From an uncultured Clostridium sp. (GTDB lineage Bacteria > Bacillota > Clostridia > Lachnospirales > Lachnospiraceae), in NCBI GenBank assembly GCA_938036545.1, contig CALHQJ010000137.1, positions 1 through 6,075 of the forward strand: a stretch of DNA of 6,075 nt, in the 5' to 3' direction. Of the stretch, positions 4,779-6,075 are shown one piece after another; position 1 is the first letter of the stretch; the number at the start of each line of letters is the position of its first letter. Both the position numbers and the translations under genes were made by a program. The notes under the pieces are model-generated. The model saw only the letters and a list, made by a program, of their open reading frames with translations. It searched no databases and was not told the origin of the DNA.

Positions 4779-6011
4779 TTAAAGGTTACTTCTTTCAAAA
4801 ATTTTGACAATTTCAATCAAAATGTCTACGATTTTTTCCATGGACTGAACGCTGGCATATTCGTGAACGCCATGATAATTTTCTCCGCCTGTGCAGATAT
4901 TCGGGCATGGCAGACCCATATAGGACAGACGGGCTCCGTCTGTGCCTCCGCGGATGGGAACCACCTTGGGAATCACGTCCAGATTTTCCATTGCCTGTTT
5001 TGCAATATCAATTAAATACATATGGGGTTCAATCTGCTGTTTCATGTTATAATAAGAATCTTTTACTATAACCTCAACAGTGCCCTGGCCGTATTTGACA
5101 TTCAGGAACTCTCCGGCAGCGGCAAATACCTTCTTTTTCTCTTCAAATTTTGCTCGGTCATGATCGCGGATAATATAGTCCAGCTGGGCTTCTACCATGT
5201 CTCCCTTTATATCGCATAAATGGAAAAAGCCTTCATATCCTTCCGTATACATAGGATTCTGCTCCACCGGAAGAAGGGAGTGGAACTCCATAGCCATTAA
5301 GCTGGCATTTTTCATGGCGTTTTTCGCAGAGCCAGGATGGACGCCGCAGCCATGAACCAGTACTCTTCCGGAGGCGGCGTTAAAGTTTTCATACTCCAGT
5401 TCGCCTAATGTACCGCCGTCTACTGTATAAGCCACATCTGCTCCAAATCCTTTTACATCAAAAGCGTCTGCTCCGCATCCTACTTCCTCATCCGGTGTAA
5501 ATCCGATTTTAATGGTTCCGTGGGGAATCTGTGGATTTGCCAGCAGGTATTCAGCAGCCGCCATAATTTCTGCAACGCCCGCTTTGTCATCGGAACCCAA
5601 TAACGTAGTTCCGTCCGTTACGATCAGATCTTCACCAACGTACCGGTTTAAGGACGGATACTCTGCCGGAGACAGGAAAAGCTGCTTTTCTTCATTCAGG
5701 GTAATGACTCCCCCATCATAGCCTTCTACTATGCGGGCCTTTACATCCTTGCCGGAAGCGTCTGGTGAAGTATCCATATGGGAAATCAGACCCAATACCG
5801 GAACCTTTTTTTCTGTAGTTGCCGGAATGGTGGCATACACATAAGAATTGTCACTGACGCTTACGTCGGCAGCTCCCATAGCCCGAAGTTCATCTGCCAG
5901 CACATTTGCCAGTACCCTCTGTTTTTCTGTACTGGGGATTTGAGGCTGCTCGTCCATAGACTGGGTATCATAAGAAACATAACGCAAAAACTTTTCAATA
6001 ACTGGTGACAT
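4779..6011 (-). CDS. pepT: Peptidase T (tripeptide aminopeptidase)
   Basis: Cytoplasmic M20B zinc metallopeptidase that removes the N-terminal residue from tripeptides, the last steps of peptide use. From ATG 6011 it has 410 residues, the usual PepT length. Counting from the alternative ATG at 6020 (subtract 3 for the chosen start), the active-site signatures are SHMDTSPD (80-87; zinc His81, supporting Asp83), LLGSDDKAGVAE (140-151; bridging Asp144), TPDEEVGCGAD (175-185; catalytic Glu178, zinc Glu179), YTVDGG (198-203; Asp201) and GGENYHGVHEY (378-388; final zinc His, probably His383). The dimerisation/lid domain lies between about 215 and 320. All expected metal ligands are present. ATG 6011 is preferred because AAGGAG lies ten bases ahead of it and only one base ahead of ATG 6020, and because MSPVIEKFLRYVSYDTQS then matches the family N-terminus. 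There is no terminator after it, and the cyclase lies next on the same strand. Confidence 0.95.
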   Translation of the reverse strand: MSPVIEKFLRYVSYDTQSMDEQPQIPSTEKQRVLANVLADELRAMGAADVSVSDNSYVYATIPATTEKKVPVLGLISHMDTSPDASGKDVKARIVEGYDGGVITLNEEKQLFLSPAEYPSLNRYVGEDLIVTDGTTLLGSDDKAGVAEIMAAAEYLLANPQIPHGTIKIGFTPDEEVGCGADAFDVKGFGADVAYTVDGGTLGELEYENFNAASGRVLVHGCGVHPGSAKNAMKNASLMAMEFHSLLPVEQNPMYTEGYEGFFHLCDIKGDMVEAQLDYIIRDHDRAKFEEKKKVFAAAGEFLNVKYGQGTVEVIVKDSYYNMKQQIEPHMYLIDIAKQAMENLDVIPKVVPIRGGTDGARLSYMGLPCPNICTGGENYHGVHEYASVQSMEKIVDILIEIVKIFERSNL

Positions 6012-6021
6012 GTTTAACATA

Positions 6022-6027
6022 CTCCTT
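6022..6027 (-). promoter_or_regulatory. pepT: Ribosome binding site deciding the pepT start
   Basis: Minus-strand AAGGAG. The gap is one base to ATG 6020 (too short) and ten bases to ATG 6011 (workable). The 48 bases beyond it to the window edge show no convincing promoter. Confidence 0.7.
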
Positions 6028-6075
6028 TTTTATTTTAATTGGGTAACTATTCAGGATGGCGGGAAATCTGGTATA

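Noticed and set aside
5512..6008. Plus-strand open frames opposite pepT
   Set aside because: Shadows of a strongly conserved enzyme gene, with no ribosome binding site or protein-like features.

Overview
The window looks like chromosomal DNA from an anaerobic, low-to-moderate-GC Firmicute, most likely a gut clostridium of the Lachnospiraceae type. This is inferred from A/T-rich intergenic DNA, strong AAGGAG/GGAGG ribosome binding sites, extended -10 promoters and protein sequence style. No rRNA or other marker gene is present to fix the species. I see no insertion sequence, tRNA, CRISPR array, integrase or phage gene.

Layout, left to right. (1) Positions 3-563 (+) encode a THEP1-type nucleoside-triphosphatase that enters from the left edge or has lost its start codon. 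(2) Positions 560-1246 (-) encode a Crp/Fnr-family transcription regulator, convergent with the NTPase; the two stop codons share one TTAA. (3) A 150-base divergent control region (1247-1396) carries several TGTTA/TAACA half-sites and palindromes. (4) Positions 1397-2869 (+) encode a 490-residue SLC13-type membrane permease, followed by a strong terminator. (5) Positions 2976-3303 (+) hold a well-started but broken small gene, with an in-frame TAG and a frameshift. (6) A perfect 18-bp hairpin terminator serves the next gene on the minus strand. (7) Positions 3369-4649 (-) encode a PAS-GGDEF-PAS diguanylate cyclase with its own extended -10 promoter. (8) Positions 4779-6011 (-) encode peptidase T.

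How the parts may work together. The Crp/Fnr regulator and the permease are divergent and share a control region with Crp-geometry palindromes, so the simplest reading is a local regulator controlling uptake or exchange of an anionic metabolite and perhaps itself. The cyclase and PepT lie in tandem on the minus strand and could be partly co-transcribed, but nothing shows a shared pathway. The NTPase looks like the end or remnant of another locus to the left.

I did not find a clearly new multi-gene system. The points most worth a second look are the match between the regulator's altered recognition helix and the altered half-sites beside it, the cysteine cluster in the cyclase's sensor domain, and the decayed gene after the permease.
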